A stretch of DNA of 64,000 nt, taken from positions 1 to 64,000 of the forward strand of contig LNDU01000046.1 of the NCBI GenBank assembly GCA_001464735.1. The letters are read 5' to 3'. Below the pieces are notes generated by a model, which ran no database searches, was not told where the DNA came from, and saw only the letters and a list, made by a program, of their open reading frames with translations. Numbering within the stretch: position 1 is the first letter of the stretch; the number at the start of each line of letters is the position of its first letter. This stretch comes from Nitrospira sp. Ga0074138. Lineage in GTDB: Bacteria; Nitrospirota; Nitrospiria; Nitrospirales; Nitrospiraceae. Below, piece by piece: positions 53,525 through 62,842 of this stretch. A program made the position numbers and the translations under genes.

Positions 53525-54616
53525 TCAGTGTCGAACTTTCAATAAGAGGTAGAGGCCGAAACTCAGAAACAGCACATTGGCCATCCAGCCTGCAAGCATG
53601 GGAGCCAACGCTCCACCTCGCCCGAGTGCGATGGCGACCGAATGTGTCGTCCAGTAGCAAAACCCGATGATGAACGCTTGTCCGATACCCACGGCCATGT
53701 TGCTTCCTCGGACGCCGCTCCGGCGCAAACTCAACGCAATGCCGACGAGCACCATCACGACTGTTACCAATGGGGAGGCCACACGGCTGTAGTAGTCCGT
53801 CAACAGACGGGCGAATGAGAACCCTTCATGCCGGAAGCGTGCGAGGTAATTTCGGATTTCCGCAAACGTCATGGTTTCTGAGTTCCCCACCAGTGAGGAG
53901 GAGAAATCATCGGGAATCAACGGCATGCTGATCGCGTGTTCCGTAAATAGAGCCAGCTCTATGGTGTCATCCGATTGAAACCTGCGATGATTCCCGTTCA
54001 GTAGGGTCCAGCCTTGAGGTGTATAGCGGGCTTCAGCCGCTTCCGTAATGCGATCGAGTGTAAACGGCGGACGAAAATGAAAGATTCGGACTCCTCGAAG
54101 GGTCTTTCCTGCGACATCGATCTCATTGACTTCAATGAGGCTGTCGGCGCTGATACGGGCCCATGGTTGGGCGGCTTTGACGGTGACAGGAGCTGGTCTT
54201 TGTTCAATCTGGACCGCACGGATTTCTTCGGCTTTTTCAGACGCAAGCGGAATGACGGTCGAGCTGAAGAGAAAGAGAATCATAGATACGCCAGTGGCAA
54301 ACAGGAGAAAAGGCGAAGTCATCCACAATAAGCTGATCCCGCAGCTGCGCATGGCGGTGATTTCATTACTGCGCGCAAACAGACCAAGTGTCAATAAGGT
54401 CGCCACTAAGATCGCGAATGGCGCGACTTGGAACGAAATTGAGGGGATCTTCAGCGCGAAGTACGTGAGGATTGGAACGATTCCCGATTCATATCGTAAG
54501 AACCGGCGCACTTTCTCGAAGAAATCGATCACGAGATAGATGGTCACCAAACCGGAAAAGCACATCCCGAAGATTTTCGAGTATTCGCGAAGGATGTACC
54601 GGAAAAGAATCGTCAT
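53525..54616 (-). CDS. lptG: LPS export permease LptG
   Basis: A 363-residue inner-membrane permease of the LptF/LptG family. It starts with RYILREYSKIFGMCFSGLV and TIYLVIDFFEKVRRFLRY, which is the LptG-type pattern. Six helices (three at each end) surround a periplasmic beta-jellyroll (residues about 130-260). It forms the LptB2FG transporter that extracts LPS. Its gene starts four bases after lptF. Confidence 0.9.
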   Translation of the reverse strand: MTILFRYILREYSKIFGMCFSGLVTIYLVIDFFEKVRRFLRYESGIVPILTYFALKIPSISFQVAPFAILVATLLTLGLFARSNEITAMRSCGISLLWMTSPFLLFATGVSMILFLFSSTVIPLASEKAEEIRAVQIEQRPAPVTVKAAQPWARISADSLIEVNEIDVAGKTLRGVRIFHFRPPFTLDRITEAAEARYTPQGWTLLNGNHRRFQSDDTIELALFTEHAISMPLIPDDFSSSLVGNSETMTFAEIRNYLARFRHEGFSFARLLTDYYSRVASPLVTVVMVLVGIALSLRRSGVRGSNMAVGIGQAFIIGFCYWTTHSVAIALGRGGALAPMLAGWMANVLFLSFGLYLLLKVRH

Positions 54617-54620
54617 GTTG

Positions 54621-55712
54621 CTATTGTCTGCTCATTCGTAAAAAAAGAGCGGTGGTGATGATGACAAAAATAATATTGGGCAGCCAGGCACCCGCAAAGG
54701 GATGCAGGATCAGGGCCGTCACCAAAAAGTCGCACCCAACATTCAGGATATAAAACGCGATGATGATACCCACGCCGACAGCAAACCCGCCGACCCGTCC
54801 GGACCGCTTCGAGACAATTCCGACTGGCACGCCGAGTAGACAGAATACAAGCGACGCAGTCGGAAAGGCCAAATCTTTATAATATTCCATCAGACGACGA
54901 AGGGAGCCGGCATCTTTGCCACCGGACTCAGCCAATCGGGCCATGATCTGTTCATAGGACGGACGCTCTTCGGCAGCCGAATAGCTGCTGAGGTTCAGGT
55001 CGATCTTGAGATCGTAACTGGCGAATGCAATCTGCTGATACTGATCGACCTGATGCGGTCGGCTATGAATGACTCCATTCACGAGCTGAAGCGCGACCTG
55101 TGTATGGGCGGTATCCATAAAGACGCGGAATTGCTCCGCTACGATAACGCGAGGTTCTTCAGGCACGCGTTCATCTGAGATGAAGATGCCCTCCGCCGGC
55201 CGGCCCGGCTCACCTTCTGGAACATAGATCATCATGCGTGGAATTGGCTCATTGAAGGTGCCCCGCTCCAACGCCAGAACAAGCTGATCTTTGAGCAGGT
55301 TGAGCGCCACCTTTTTAAGATTCAATGAGCTCCAGGGCTGTCCCCATTGAGATAAGATCAAGGTCAGCGTAAAGACGAACACTGAGAACAGAAGGACCGG
55401 TTGCGAGAGTCGAAACAGACTGAGTCCGGTCGCGCGCATGGCAACCAATTCCTTATCAAAGGACAACCGGCCAAATGCCGTAACCGAGGCGATCAGCCCT
55501 GCAATTGGAAGTGTGAGTACGAGACCGGAGGGAAGCAGCATGGCAATCACTTTGAGGACCGCCCAGAACCCGACCCCCTTGGACACCAACAGTTCGACAA
55601 GGCGCAACAGCTCCCTGGTCAACATGACAAAGCAAAGCGCACCGAGACTGAGACCAAACGGAGAGAGCAGTTCCGTAAAGATGTAGCGATCGAGCAGTGT
55701 TCGTAAGATCAC
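54621..55712 (-). CDS. lptF: LPS export permease LptF
   Basis: A 363-residue partner of LptG with the same plan: N-terminal helices including LLDRYIFTELLSPFGLSLGA, a jellyroll with the segment IYVPEGEPGRPAEGIFISDE, and three C-terminal helices. RLMEYYKDLAFPTASLVFCL is the late transmembrane entry typical of LptF. It heads the operon lptF-lptG-fabF-acp-lpxD on the minus strand. LptB and the periplasmic parts LptA, LptC, LptD are not encoded here. Confidence 0.9.
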   Translation of the reverse strand: MILRTLLDRYIFTELLSPFGLSLGALCFVMLTRELLRLVELLVSKGVGFWAVLKVIAMLLPSGLVLTLPIAGLIASVTAFGRLSFDKELVAMRATGLSLFRLSQPVLLFSVFVFTLTLILSQWGQPWSSLNLKKVALNLLKDQLVLALERGTFNEPIPRMMIYVPEGEPGRPAEGIFISDERVPEEPRVIVAEQFRVFMDTAHTQVALQLVNGVIHSRPHQVDQYQQIAFASYDLKIDLNLSSYSAAEERPSYEQIMARLAESGGKDAGSLRRLMEYYKDLAFPTASLVFCLLGVPVGIVSKRSGRVGGFAVGVGIIIAFYILNVGCDFLVTALILHPFAGAWLPNIIFVIITTALFLRMSRQ

Positions 55713-56003
55713 AGAATGTCTGGATGGGAAAAGTTGTGATCACTATAGGGAAGTCCTTCTCGCCTGTAAACACAGGAGAAAGTCTCCTCCATAAAGATTC
55801 GCTTGACAGGTCATGAAGCCTATGTTACATGCAGCGCGACTTTCCACTCACAAGATGGGTTCCGTGAGCGATGCATCACTCCTTCAGGTTCCCGTCCCTT
55901 CTACCGACCGAATTCTTACACAATTTACTTTCAGTTTTGATGCGCGTAATTGAGTGGGGCCGCTACGTAACCAGTCGTAGTTGTTGACAAAAGGAGGGCT
56001 TCT

Positions 56004-56222
56004 GTGAAGACAAAAGGCACGGTCAAGTGGTTCAACGATCGAAAAGGGTTTGGCTTTATCCGGCTGGATAGCGGAGAAGACGTCTTTGTCCACTACTCTG
56101 CATTACAAGGAGACGGCTTTAAGACCCTCAAGGAGGGTGAAAACGTTGAGTTTGAGATCGTGCAGGGAGCCAAGGGGCCTCAAGCGGCCAATGTGCTCAA
56201 GGCTGAGATCGCCGCATCATAA
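56004..56222 (+). CDS. Cold-shock-domain protein
   Basis: A 72-residue CspA-type protein with RNP1 KGFGFI (14-19) and RNP2 VFVHY (27-31). It binds single-stranded RNA or DNA as an RNA chaperone. The start is GTG (AAAGGAGGG ribosome-binding site seven bases upstream). An imperfect terminator-like hairpin follows at 56255. A long leader of about 200 bp lies upstream, as is common for cold-shock genes. Confidence 0.95.
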   Translation: MKTKGTVKWFNDRKGFGFIRLDSGEDVFVHYSALQGDGFKTLKEGENVEFEIVQGAKGPQAANVLKAEIAAS

Positions 56223-56254
56223 GTCGTCACGTCTTCCGCTTTGTTCGGTAGAAG

Positions 56255-56283
56255 AGCTGGCCCTCCAAATCGGAGGACCGGCT
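56255..56283 (+). terminator. Terminator-like hairpin after the cold-shock gene
   Basis: AGCTGGCCCTCC (56255-56266) pairs with GGAGGACCGGCT (56272-56283) over 12 positions with one mismatch and one G-U. The T-rich run after it is weak (CCTTTACG), so termination efficiency is uncertain. Confidence 0.45.
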
Positions 56284-56380
56284 CCTTTACGCGAGTACTT
56301 GCTGCCTGATTCTTCCATTTCCTAGACAAAATTCCTTGCGACTGTTAGCGTTTGGTTGTTCTGATCGTGGAGGTATTGTT

Positions 56381-58504
56381 GTGCCCCCGGATCGAAGTCG
56401 AGTTCTTCAACAAGCGCAGCTCCTCGCATCCCGCGGACAGTATGAAGCGGCCATAGCCGAATGGAAAAAGCTGGCCGCAGATTCCCCCGCCGACGGCACC
56501 ATTCATAATACAATCGGTGATTTACAATTGAAACGAAACGCTTCAGGGGAAGCCGCTACTGCATTCTTGCAGGCGGCCTCGGCATTCCGAGCCGAAGGCG
56601 CGACCCTCAAGGCCATTGCCGCCTTTAAAAAGGTCCTGAAATACGATCCGGCTCGATATGAGGTCTATCGCCACCTTGGCGATTTGAATGTTGAACGTGG
56701 ACTCATCAGCAGCGCGGTCCAGGACTACCTCACGCTGGGGAAGTACTACCTCAAAGAACGTCGCGGGAAAGACGCGCTCGAAGTGTACAAGAAGATCGTC
56801 TTCCACGATCCATCGAATCTCAACGCACAGCAGCGCGTCGCCGAACTCTGTGTCCAGGAAAACCAGCAAGATGAAGCGACCACCGTGTATCTTCAGCTTG
56901 GCCGTGAGCGATCAGCGCAAGGACGATACGATGAGGCCAAAGACGCGTATCTCGCTGTCCTCAGGATCGATTCTGCGAACAACGAGGCCTCCCAATTCGT
57001 GGAGAGCCTGAAGAAAGGTGGAACCGGATCGACCAAGGCAGTCAAACCAGGATCCACTGTGCCGGTACAGAAACCGTCGGAACCAGTCGACCTTCTGGCT
57101 GAGGCCGTTCGTCGCATTGACGAAAAACAGTATGCCGGCGCAGAAGCGATTCTGAACCAAATGCTCACACGAGAACCAGGGAACCCCCAAGTCTGTCAAC
57201 TCCTTGCTCGGTTGCACTTGCAACGCGGGGATGTCCAAGTGGCGCTGGGAGAGTATCGTTTCTTGGCTGGGGCCGCGTTGCGGGCCCATGACCTCACACT
57301 TGCCGAATCGTTGATTCAGGAGTTCTTGTCCGCGGACCCGAACTCTGTTCCGTTACTGGAGCTGAACGGAGAACTCCTCGAAGAAAAGGGCGATGGTGGG
57401 GGAGCCGCCATCCAGTATGCAAAGGCCATCGAGCTCTTACTTGAACATCCAGAGCCCGGCATGGAAAGTTTGCATGAGGAGCTCTTCGAAAAAGTGCGAT
57501 CGCTATCGAGTGATGACGCGTTTGTGAATCGACTGACGACAAGGATGAAGAAAGGGGTCTCTGACGAACGGAGTGAATCTGCTCAGACTGCGTCTGTTGT
57601 CAGCGCACCGTTGAACCACGTCGAGTCCCTACTAACCGAGGGTGAATCACTGAGAGCTGATTCGGACAGTGTTCAGGCAGTCCGTCCAAACGGTCGGATG
57701 AAGGAAGACCAACAATCTTCGGTGGCAGGTGCGGAGCCCGACGACGTCAACCCTTTTGCCAAGGAGAGTGGATCGCAGAAAACCAACGTCGACTCGAAGG
57801 CGGCTCCTCACGGACAAGGTGTTAAGAATACATCGGCCTCGCCGGGGCCCAGTGCCAAGACTCCACCAGCTCCACAAGTGGCACCAGAAGCCCCGATGGC
57901 CTCGCATCCGCCGCAGAACAAACCGGTAGGAGCTCCAGCAGTCGGAAAGCCAGTCGTTGCACAAAAGAGCGAAGTGCGCAAGGCCGAAGTCCCGCAGGCA
58001 CCTGTTCCGCAGCCGACCCAAAAGCTCGTCTCGGTTCAAACATCTGTAGAATCAGCTGCTCCTGGTAAACTCCCCGTGGCGCCACCAGCCACCGTAAAGG
58101 AACCGATGGCGGCCTTTGACTATGAGACGCACTATGCGTTAGGTGTCGCGTACAAGAACATGGGGTTGTATGAGGAAGCCAAGGAGGAATTTCACGTATC
58201 GATGAACAGCGACTCCTACTATCTTGATTCGGCACTCATGACGGCGGTCTGTCTTAAAGAAGAGCATCATCCCACTCAGGCGATTCTTGGACTGGAAACG
58301 GTCTTGGCTGATCCTCGTTGCCAAGGCGCTAAGGGGCAAGCCATTCGCTATGAGTTAGGGTTACTCTATGAAGCGGAAGAACTGTGGGAGAAGGCCGCTC
58401 ACGCATTCGAGTCGATTCCTTCATTCCATGATGTCCCACAGCGACTGGTGGCCTTGAAGAGGAAACACGGGGGAGGGGACGTCGGCTTTCGGTACGCCTC
58501 GTAG
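56381..58504 (+). CDS. Large TPR protein with Pro/Ala-rich linker
   Basis: About 707 residues from the GTG at 56381, chosen because GGAGGT lies six bases upstream; the frame is open back to 56336. The N-terminal 400 residues hold about nine TPR-like helix pairs (AQLLASRGQYEAAIAEWKKL, AIAAFKKVLKYDPARYEVYR and others). Residues 400-590 are a disordered Pro/Ala/Lys/Gln-rich linker. The C-terminus has further TPRs (YALGVAYKNMGLYEEAKEEF). No signal peptide, so it is probably a cytosolic scaffold. Such proteins bind peptide or protein partners; the partner is unknown. Confidence 0.75.
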   Translation: MPPDRSRVLQQAQLLASRGQYEAAIAEWKKLAADSPADGTIHNTIGDLQLKRNASGEAATAFLQAASAFRAEGATLKAIAAFKKVLKYDPARYEVYRHLGDLNVERGLISSAVQDYLTLGKYYLKERRGKDALEVYKKIVFHDPSNLNAQQRVAELCVQENQQDEATTVYLQLGRERSAQGRYDEAKDAYLAVLRIDSANNEASQFVESLKKGGTGSTKAVKPGSTVPVQKPSEPVDLLAEAVRRIDEKQYAGAEAILNQMLTREPGNPQVCQLLARLHLQRGDVQVALGEYRFLAGAALRAHDLTLAESLIQEFLSADPNSVPLLELNGELLEEKGDGGGAAIQYAKAIELLLEHPEPGMESLHEELFEKVRSLSSDDAFVNRLTTRMKKGVSDERSESAQTASVVSAPLNHVESLLTEGESLRADSDSVQAVRPNGRMKEDQQSSVAGAEPDDVNPFAKESGSQKTNVDSKAAPHGQGVKNTSASPGPSAKTPPAPQVAPEAPMASHPPQNKPVGAPAVGKPVVAQKSEVRKAEVPQAPVPQPTQKLVSVQTSVESAAPGKLPVAPPATVKEPMAAFDYETHYALGVAYKNMGLYEEAKEEFHVSMNSDSYYLDSALMTAVCLKEEHHPTQAILGLETVLADPRCQGAKGQAIRYELGLLYEAEELWEKAAHAFESIPSFHDVPQRLVALKRKHGGGDVGFRYAS

Positions 58505-58531
58505 GGTCTAATCCTAGTTCTCAATCACACC

Positions 58532-59500
58532 TCAATTCACTCGATTCGGCGCCTGGCGTCCTCCCAACACGGCTGCAATGTTGTCGAGGCAGATGAGCCC
58601 CATACGTACACGCGTCTCAAGTGTAGCCGATCCGAGGTGAGGAAGAAGAACCACATTCGGCAGAGCTCTCAAACCAGCAGAAACCATCGGTTCGTGTTCG
58701 TAGACATCCAGCCCAGCGCCCGCGATCGTTTCTGTCTCAAGCGCCGATACCAACGCCATCTCATCAATCACTGGTCCACGGGATGTGTTGATCAGGTAGG
58801 CGGTTGGTTTCATCAGGGTCAGCTCGCGTCGGCCGATCAGGTGACGAGTCGCATCGGTGAGAGGGACGTGAAGCGAAAGAAAATCGGATTTCGCAAGGAC
58901 CGCATCAAGGGGTTGCCATTCCCATATGGCACCCGATGGGGCAGGTACGCGATGACGGCCTGCATAGATCACGGACATCCGAAATCCGGACGCTCGTTGC
59001 GCGACAGCCTGGCCAATGCGTCCCATGCCAACAATGCCCAACGTTTTGCCAGAGACATCGGCGCCCAACAGTTGGGTTGGCGTCCACCCAGGCCACTCGC
59101 CGGTACGAATCCAGGTTTCTCCCTTCACAATATGCCGTGCCACCGCCAGCAACAGCGCCCACGTCAAATCGGCAGTAGCATCGGTCAGCACGTCCGGAGT
59201 ATTGGTAATGGTGATACCATACTGGGTAGCCGCAGGCACGTCGATGTTGTTGTAACCGACTGCATAGTTGGCGATGATTTTCAGCCTTGTTGCATGGGAC
59301 AACAACGAGGCGTCGATGCGATCGGTCAGTGTGCAAATCACCGCATCTGCTTGTGCAACACCTTGGTGGAGTTCCTCCAGCGTTGGTGGCCGATCTGCTG
59401 GTTTGGCAGACACGTGGTAGTATCGCGGAATTGCGTCCAACACTGGCTGTGGTAACTGGCGGGTGATATATAAGGTCGGGCGATCCATTGGGCGAGCCAT
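58532..59500 (-). CDS. D-2-hydroxyacid dehydrogenase (glyoxylate/hydroxypyruvate reductase type)
   Basis: About 323 residues from MARPM; a TTG or ATG further up would add nine residues without support. It has the NAD(P) motif GIVGMGRIGQAVA, the catalytic Arg in NTSRGPVIDE, the Glu in VYEHEP and the His in LPHLGSATLETR, so it is an active enzyme of the GyaR/GhrB-like group. It probably reduces glyoxylate or hydroxypyruvate to glycolate or glycerate. It is divergent from the FAD/Fe-S dehydrogenase at 59576, which acts on D-lactate- or glycolate-like substrates. Confidence 0.87.
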   Translation of the reverse strand: MARPMDRPTLYITRQLPQPVLDAIPRYYHVSAKPADRPPTLEELHQGVAQADAVICTLTDRIDASLLSHATRLKIIANYAVGYNNIDVPAATQYGITITNTPDVLTDATADLTWALLLAVARHIVKGETWIRTGEWPGWTPTQLLGADVSGKTLGIVGMGRIGQAVAQRASGFRMSVIYAGRHRVPAPSGAIWEWQPLDAVLAKSDFLSLHVPLTDATRHLIGRRELTLMKPTAYLINTSRGPVIDEMALVSALETETIAGAGLDVYEHEPMVSAGLRALPNVVLLPHLGSATLETRVRMGLICLDNIAAVLGGRQAPNRVN

Positions 59501-59575
59501 TGTAGGAGAAATTGAACACAAGGACAACGACTGAGGGTGTCTGAAGAATTCACTGAGTAGGAGACATCACGATCC

Positions 59576-62413
59576 ATGGCCACCTCTTCTCCACTGATCC
59601 AACCGACGAAATCTCGCGCCGTTGGAAATGACCTTCGAACCCTGTTGGGCTCGGAAAAAGTCAAAGACGATGGACCGACGCTCACCGCCTATGCGGTGGA
59701 CGCCAGCATCTATCGCATTCCTCCACAGGCAGTCGTCCTCGTTGAGTCGGAAGATGACATTGCCGCGACCATGGGCTATGCCCGCTCGCGAGGAATTCCC
59801 CTGACCCCCCGGGCTGCCGGCACAAATCTCACTGGTTCCGCGATCGGTTCAGGGATCATCCTTGACGTCTCACATCTCAATCGAATCCTTGAGGTGAATC
59901 GAGAGGAGAAATGGGCGCGAGTCCAACCGGGAATCGTCCTGACAGAATTGAACAAACAGATTAGTTATCAAGGACTTATGTTTGGGCCAGACCCTTCAAG
60001 CGGCGACATGTGCAAACTGGGCGGCATGGTCGCCAACAATTCTTCAGGCCCCCATACGCTCCGCTACGGCTCGGTCAAAGACAATGTGCAGAGCCTCCGG
60101 TTGTGCCTCACCTCATCCTCCTGGATCGAGGCGCGAGCCTATCCGCTGAGTGATCCAACGCTTGAACGTTTGTTGACGATGGTGCCGGCCCTGCGCGATG
60201 TGCTGGTGCTGACGCAGGCCCACGCTGACCTCATCGCCGCGAAGCGACCGACCGTCAGTAAGAATAGCTGCGGGTACAATCTCTTCGGGGTGGCCGACGG
60301 ATTGGCACAGGGAGTTTTTGACTTACCTAAATTGTTCGTCGGCAGCGAAGGGACACTGGGTATCATGAGTGAAGCGACGTTGAGGCTGGTGAACAGACCT
60401 ACGTCCACATTGACGGCGCTGCTGCATTTCAAAAACTTGGAAGAAGTGGGTCACGCTGTGCCGCAGATCCTGACCCTCCAGCCAAGTGCCTTGGAGGTCA
60501 TGGATGCCAATACGCTCAACTTAATCGGGCGGGCAACGCATGGCATTCCCACTGATGCGGCAGCGACCCTCTTGCTTGAATTGGATGCCGATTCGGTTGA
60601 GATCGATCTCCAAGAGCAGGCCGATGCCCTTCGTACCATCTGTCGGCCTTACAAGCTGGCCTCGGAACCCACACTCGCATTCGATGCTGAACGGCGGGAG
60701 CAACTTTGGAAGGCACGCAAGGCGTTGTACCCGACCCTCTATCGATTCGACCCGAAAAAGAAACCGATCAATTTTGTCGACGATGTTGTCGTGCCAGCTG
60801 AGCACATCAGCGAGTTGATCCGCTATCTAGAGGACTTCTTTGGAGGCCAGCACGTCCCGGTGGCCATCTTCGGCCATATTGGAAACGGGAACGCGCACAT
60901 CGTCCCATTGTTGGACGTGAACGATCGTGGTGATTTTGAAAAAATGGTGCAGGCCTACCAGGATGTCCATTCGACCGTGCTGAATCGGTTCGGCGGATCG
61001 ATTTGCGGTGAGCATGGCGACGGTCGCGTCCGGGCCGAGTTCGTTCAACGCATGTTCGGGGATGAACTCTACGGCCTTTTTGTGCAGATCAAGAAATCGT
61101 TCGATCCGGGAAACATCCTGAACCCAGGGATCAAGCTGAGCGACGCGTCGTTTACAGACCACATCGACTACACCAGACTCTCAAAATCCTGCGCCACCTG
61201 CGCGAAGTGCAATTCGGTCTGTCCGGTGTATGACGTCTTTCAGTCCGAGGACATGAGTGCGCGCGGCTGGTTTGAAATTGTCACGGCGAATGACTACAGC
61301 TATCTCAATTCAAAACGCGTGGTAGAGGCCTGCCTCAACTGCAAATCGTGCCGGACGATCTGCCCCGCCGGCGTGGATGTGTCAGATCTGATTCTTCAGA
61401 AGCGGGCAGAGCATCCCAACCGGTTGGCAGGCTTGATATTTCGACAGCAAGCAAAAGGAATCAACTTTGACGCATTCTTGCATGTGCTGGCGAGCACACA
61501 ACGAATGTGGGACCGTCCATTTGTGAGGAAGCTGTTGGAACGAATCACCGGGCCGATCATGAAGGCATTGGCTCCAACCGCTCGCTTGCCACATGATCTT
61601 GTGTTACCGAAGCTGGCTCGGCGCCACTTGCGCGAGCGATATGCGCATGTAGCCACGAGAGAAATAGAGGAGTCGTCAACGCGGACCGTCGCCTATTTCC
61701 ACGGTTGTGCGGCCAACTATTTCGATGATGGAGTCGGTGACGCCGTGATCGAGGTCTTAAAGAAGCATGGGGTAGAGCCGGCCTTGCCTCCGCAACGTTG
61801 TTCAGGAACCCCGATTCAAACCTATGGGCATGTCGATCTGGTGCGCGATGGAGCCCGATTCAATCTCCGGTCATTCGCACCCTACGAAACCATCGTGACC
61901 GGTTGTGCCTCCTGCACGCTGATGCTGAAAGACTATCCCACTCTGTTTCCGGAAGGAGAGGAGCGGCAGAAGGCCGAATCGTTGGCCAAGAAGGTCGTGC
62001 ATATTTCGGAATTCGTCGCCCGCTCCTCGGAGCACCCTCCGATGGCCAATACTGGAGGAACAACGAAACGCGTCACCTACCATTCATCCTGCCATCTGCG
62101 GGCAGCCGGGGTGACAAAGGAACCGCGACAAGTCCTGTCCTCATTGCCTGGGGTCAATTTCGTCGAGATGCAGGACGCCGACCGTTGCGCTGGAGGCGCA
62201 GGCACCTACGTGGTCAAAGACTATGACACGTCGAAGAAGATCTTTGACCGAAAAGCTCGTGCCATCAATCAGATCGGCGCAAACGTGGTCGCGACCAGTT
62301 GTCCAGCCTGCATGATTCAGCTGAAAAATGGATTAGGCGAAGCTGTCGAAGTCAAACATGTCGCCCAACTGCTTCAAGAGGCTTATCGAGCGGCCGAGGG
62401 CGAGAAGAGCTGA
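59576..62413 (+). CDS. FAD/Fe-S D-lactate or glycolate dehydrogenase (GlcD-GlcF-like fusion)
   Basis: A 945-residue fusion. The N-terminal half is an FAD-linked oxidase (PRAAGTNLTGSAIGSGIILD; FVGSEGTLGIMSEATL; HGDGRVRAEF). The C-terminal half holds two four-Cys ferredoxin motifs, the first starting at C539 (SCATCAKCNSVCP) and the second at C586 (CLNCKSCRTICP), then two CCG-type domains (GCAANYFDDG; SCPACMIQL). This layout is known from respiratory D-lactate and glycolate dehydrogenases that pass electrons to quinone. It acts at the cytoplasmic membrane side. The exact substrate cannot be read out. Confidence 0.88.
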   Translation: MATSSPLIQPTKSRAVGNDLRTLLGSEKVKDDGPTLTAYAVDASIYRIPPQAVVLVESEDDIAATMGYARSRGIPLTPRAAGTNLTGSAIGSGIILDVSHLNRILEVNREEKWARVQPGIVLTELNKQISYQGLMFGPDPSSGDMCKLGGMVANNSSGPHTLRYGSVKDNVQSLRLCLTSSSWIEARAYPLSDPTLERLLTMVPALRDVLVLTQAHADLIAAKRPTVSKNSCGYNLFGVADGLAQGVFDLPKLFVGSEGTLGIMSEATLRLVNRPTSTLTALLHFKNLEEVGHAVPQILTLQPSALEVMDANTLNLIGRATHGIPTDAAATLLLELDADSVEIDLQEQADALRTICRPYKLASEPTLAFDAERREQLWKARKALYPTLYRFDPKKKPINFVDDVVVPAEHISELIRYLEDFFGGQHVPVAIFGHIGNGNAHIVPLLDVNDRGDFEKMVQAYQDVHSTVLNRFGGSICGEHGDGRVRAEFVQRMFGDELYGLFVQIKKSFDPGNILNPGIKLSDASFTDHIDYTRLSKSCATCAKCNSVCPVYDVFQSEDMSARGWFEIVTANDYSYLNSKRVVEACLNCKSCRTICPAGVDVSDLILQKRAEHPNRLAGLIFRQQAKGINFDAFLHVLASTQRMWDRPFVRKLLERITGPIMKALAPTARLPHDLVLPKLARRHLRERYAHVATREIEESSTRTVAYFHGCAANYFDDGVGDAVIEVLKKHGVEPALPPQRCSGTPIQTYGHVDLVRDGARFNLRSFAPYETIVTGCASCTLMLKDYPTLFPEGEERQKAESLAKKVVHISEFVARSSEHPPMANTGGTTKRVTYHSSCHLRAAGVTKEPRQVLSSLPGVNFVEMQDADRCAGGAGTYVVKDYDTSKKIFDRKARAINQIGANVVATSCPACMIQLKNGLGEAVEVKHVAQLLQEAYRAAEGEKS

Positions 62414-62490
62414 GTCACGCTCCTAAATCGTGTATAGTAGCCCCGCATAAAGATGGGAATCATGTGGATGATAGGCTTGGTGAGTCGCTG

Positions 62491-62769
62491 ATGGTGTCGG
62501 TGCAGATTTTTGGCCAGACTTTACGTGCGGTCGTCGAGGAGAGCGAACTCGAAGTGCCGGTGACCGGCCCGACCACCGTGAAGCAACTGATCGAAGCACA
62601 CCCCGCACAACTGGGCCCGTTACGACGCTACATGACGAGCCGTGAGGCGCTCATCACGATCAACAAGAAGATCGGGTCGGAAGATTCACCGGTGCGCGAC
62701 GGCGACGTCGTCAAACTGTCATTCCAATCCCGCACGTCCTACGACGGCACACGCGATATCCCCACCTAG
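62491..62769 (+). CDS. MoaD/ThiS-like ubiquitin-fold protein without Gly-Gly end
   Basis: A 92-residue beta-grasp protein (MVSVQIFGQTLRAV start; VRDGDVVKLSFQSRTSYDG near the end). MoaD and ThiS normally end in Gly-Gly, which receives sulfur. Here the protein ends RDIPT and lacks the double Gly, so ordinary thiocarboxylation at the C-terminus is not possible. It follows the large dehydrogenase by 77 bp. It may be a regulatory or structural ubiquitin-fold protein; an upstream open frame was excluded because it does not look like protein. Confidence 0.6.
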   Translation: MVSVQIFGQTLRAVVEESELEVPVTGPTTVKQLIEAHPAQLGPLRRYMTSREALITINKKIGSEDSPVRDGDVVKLSFQSRTSYDGTRDIPT

Positions 62770-62842
62770 CAGCCTACTAGTCTTGCCTCCGTTCTCTCAG
62801 GCAGGAATCGCTGACAACAGAACGACCTTGCTGACAGTGTGG

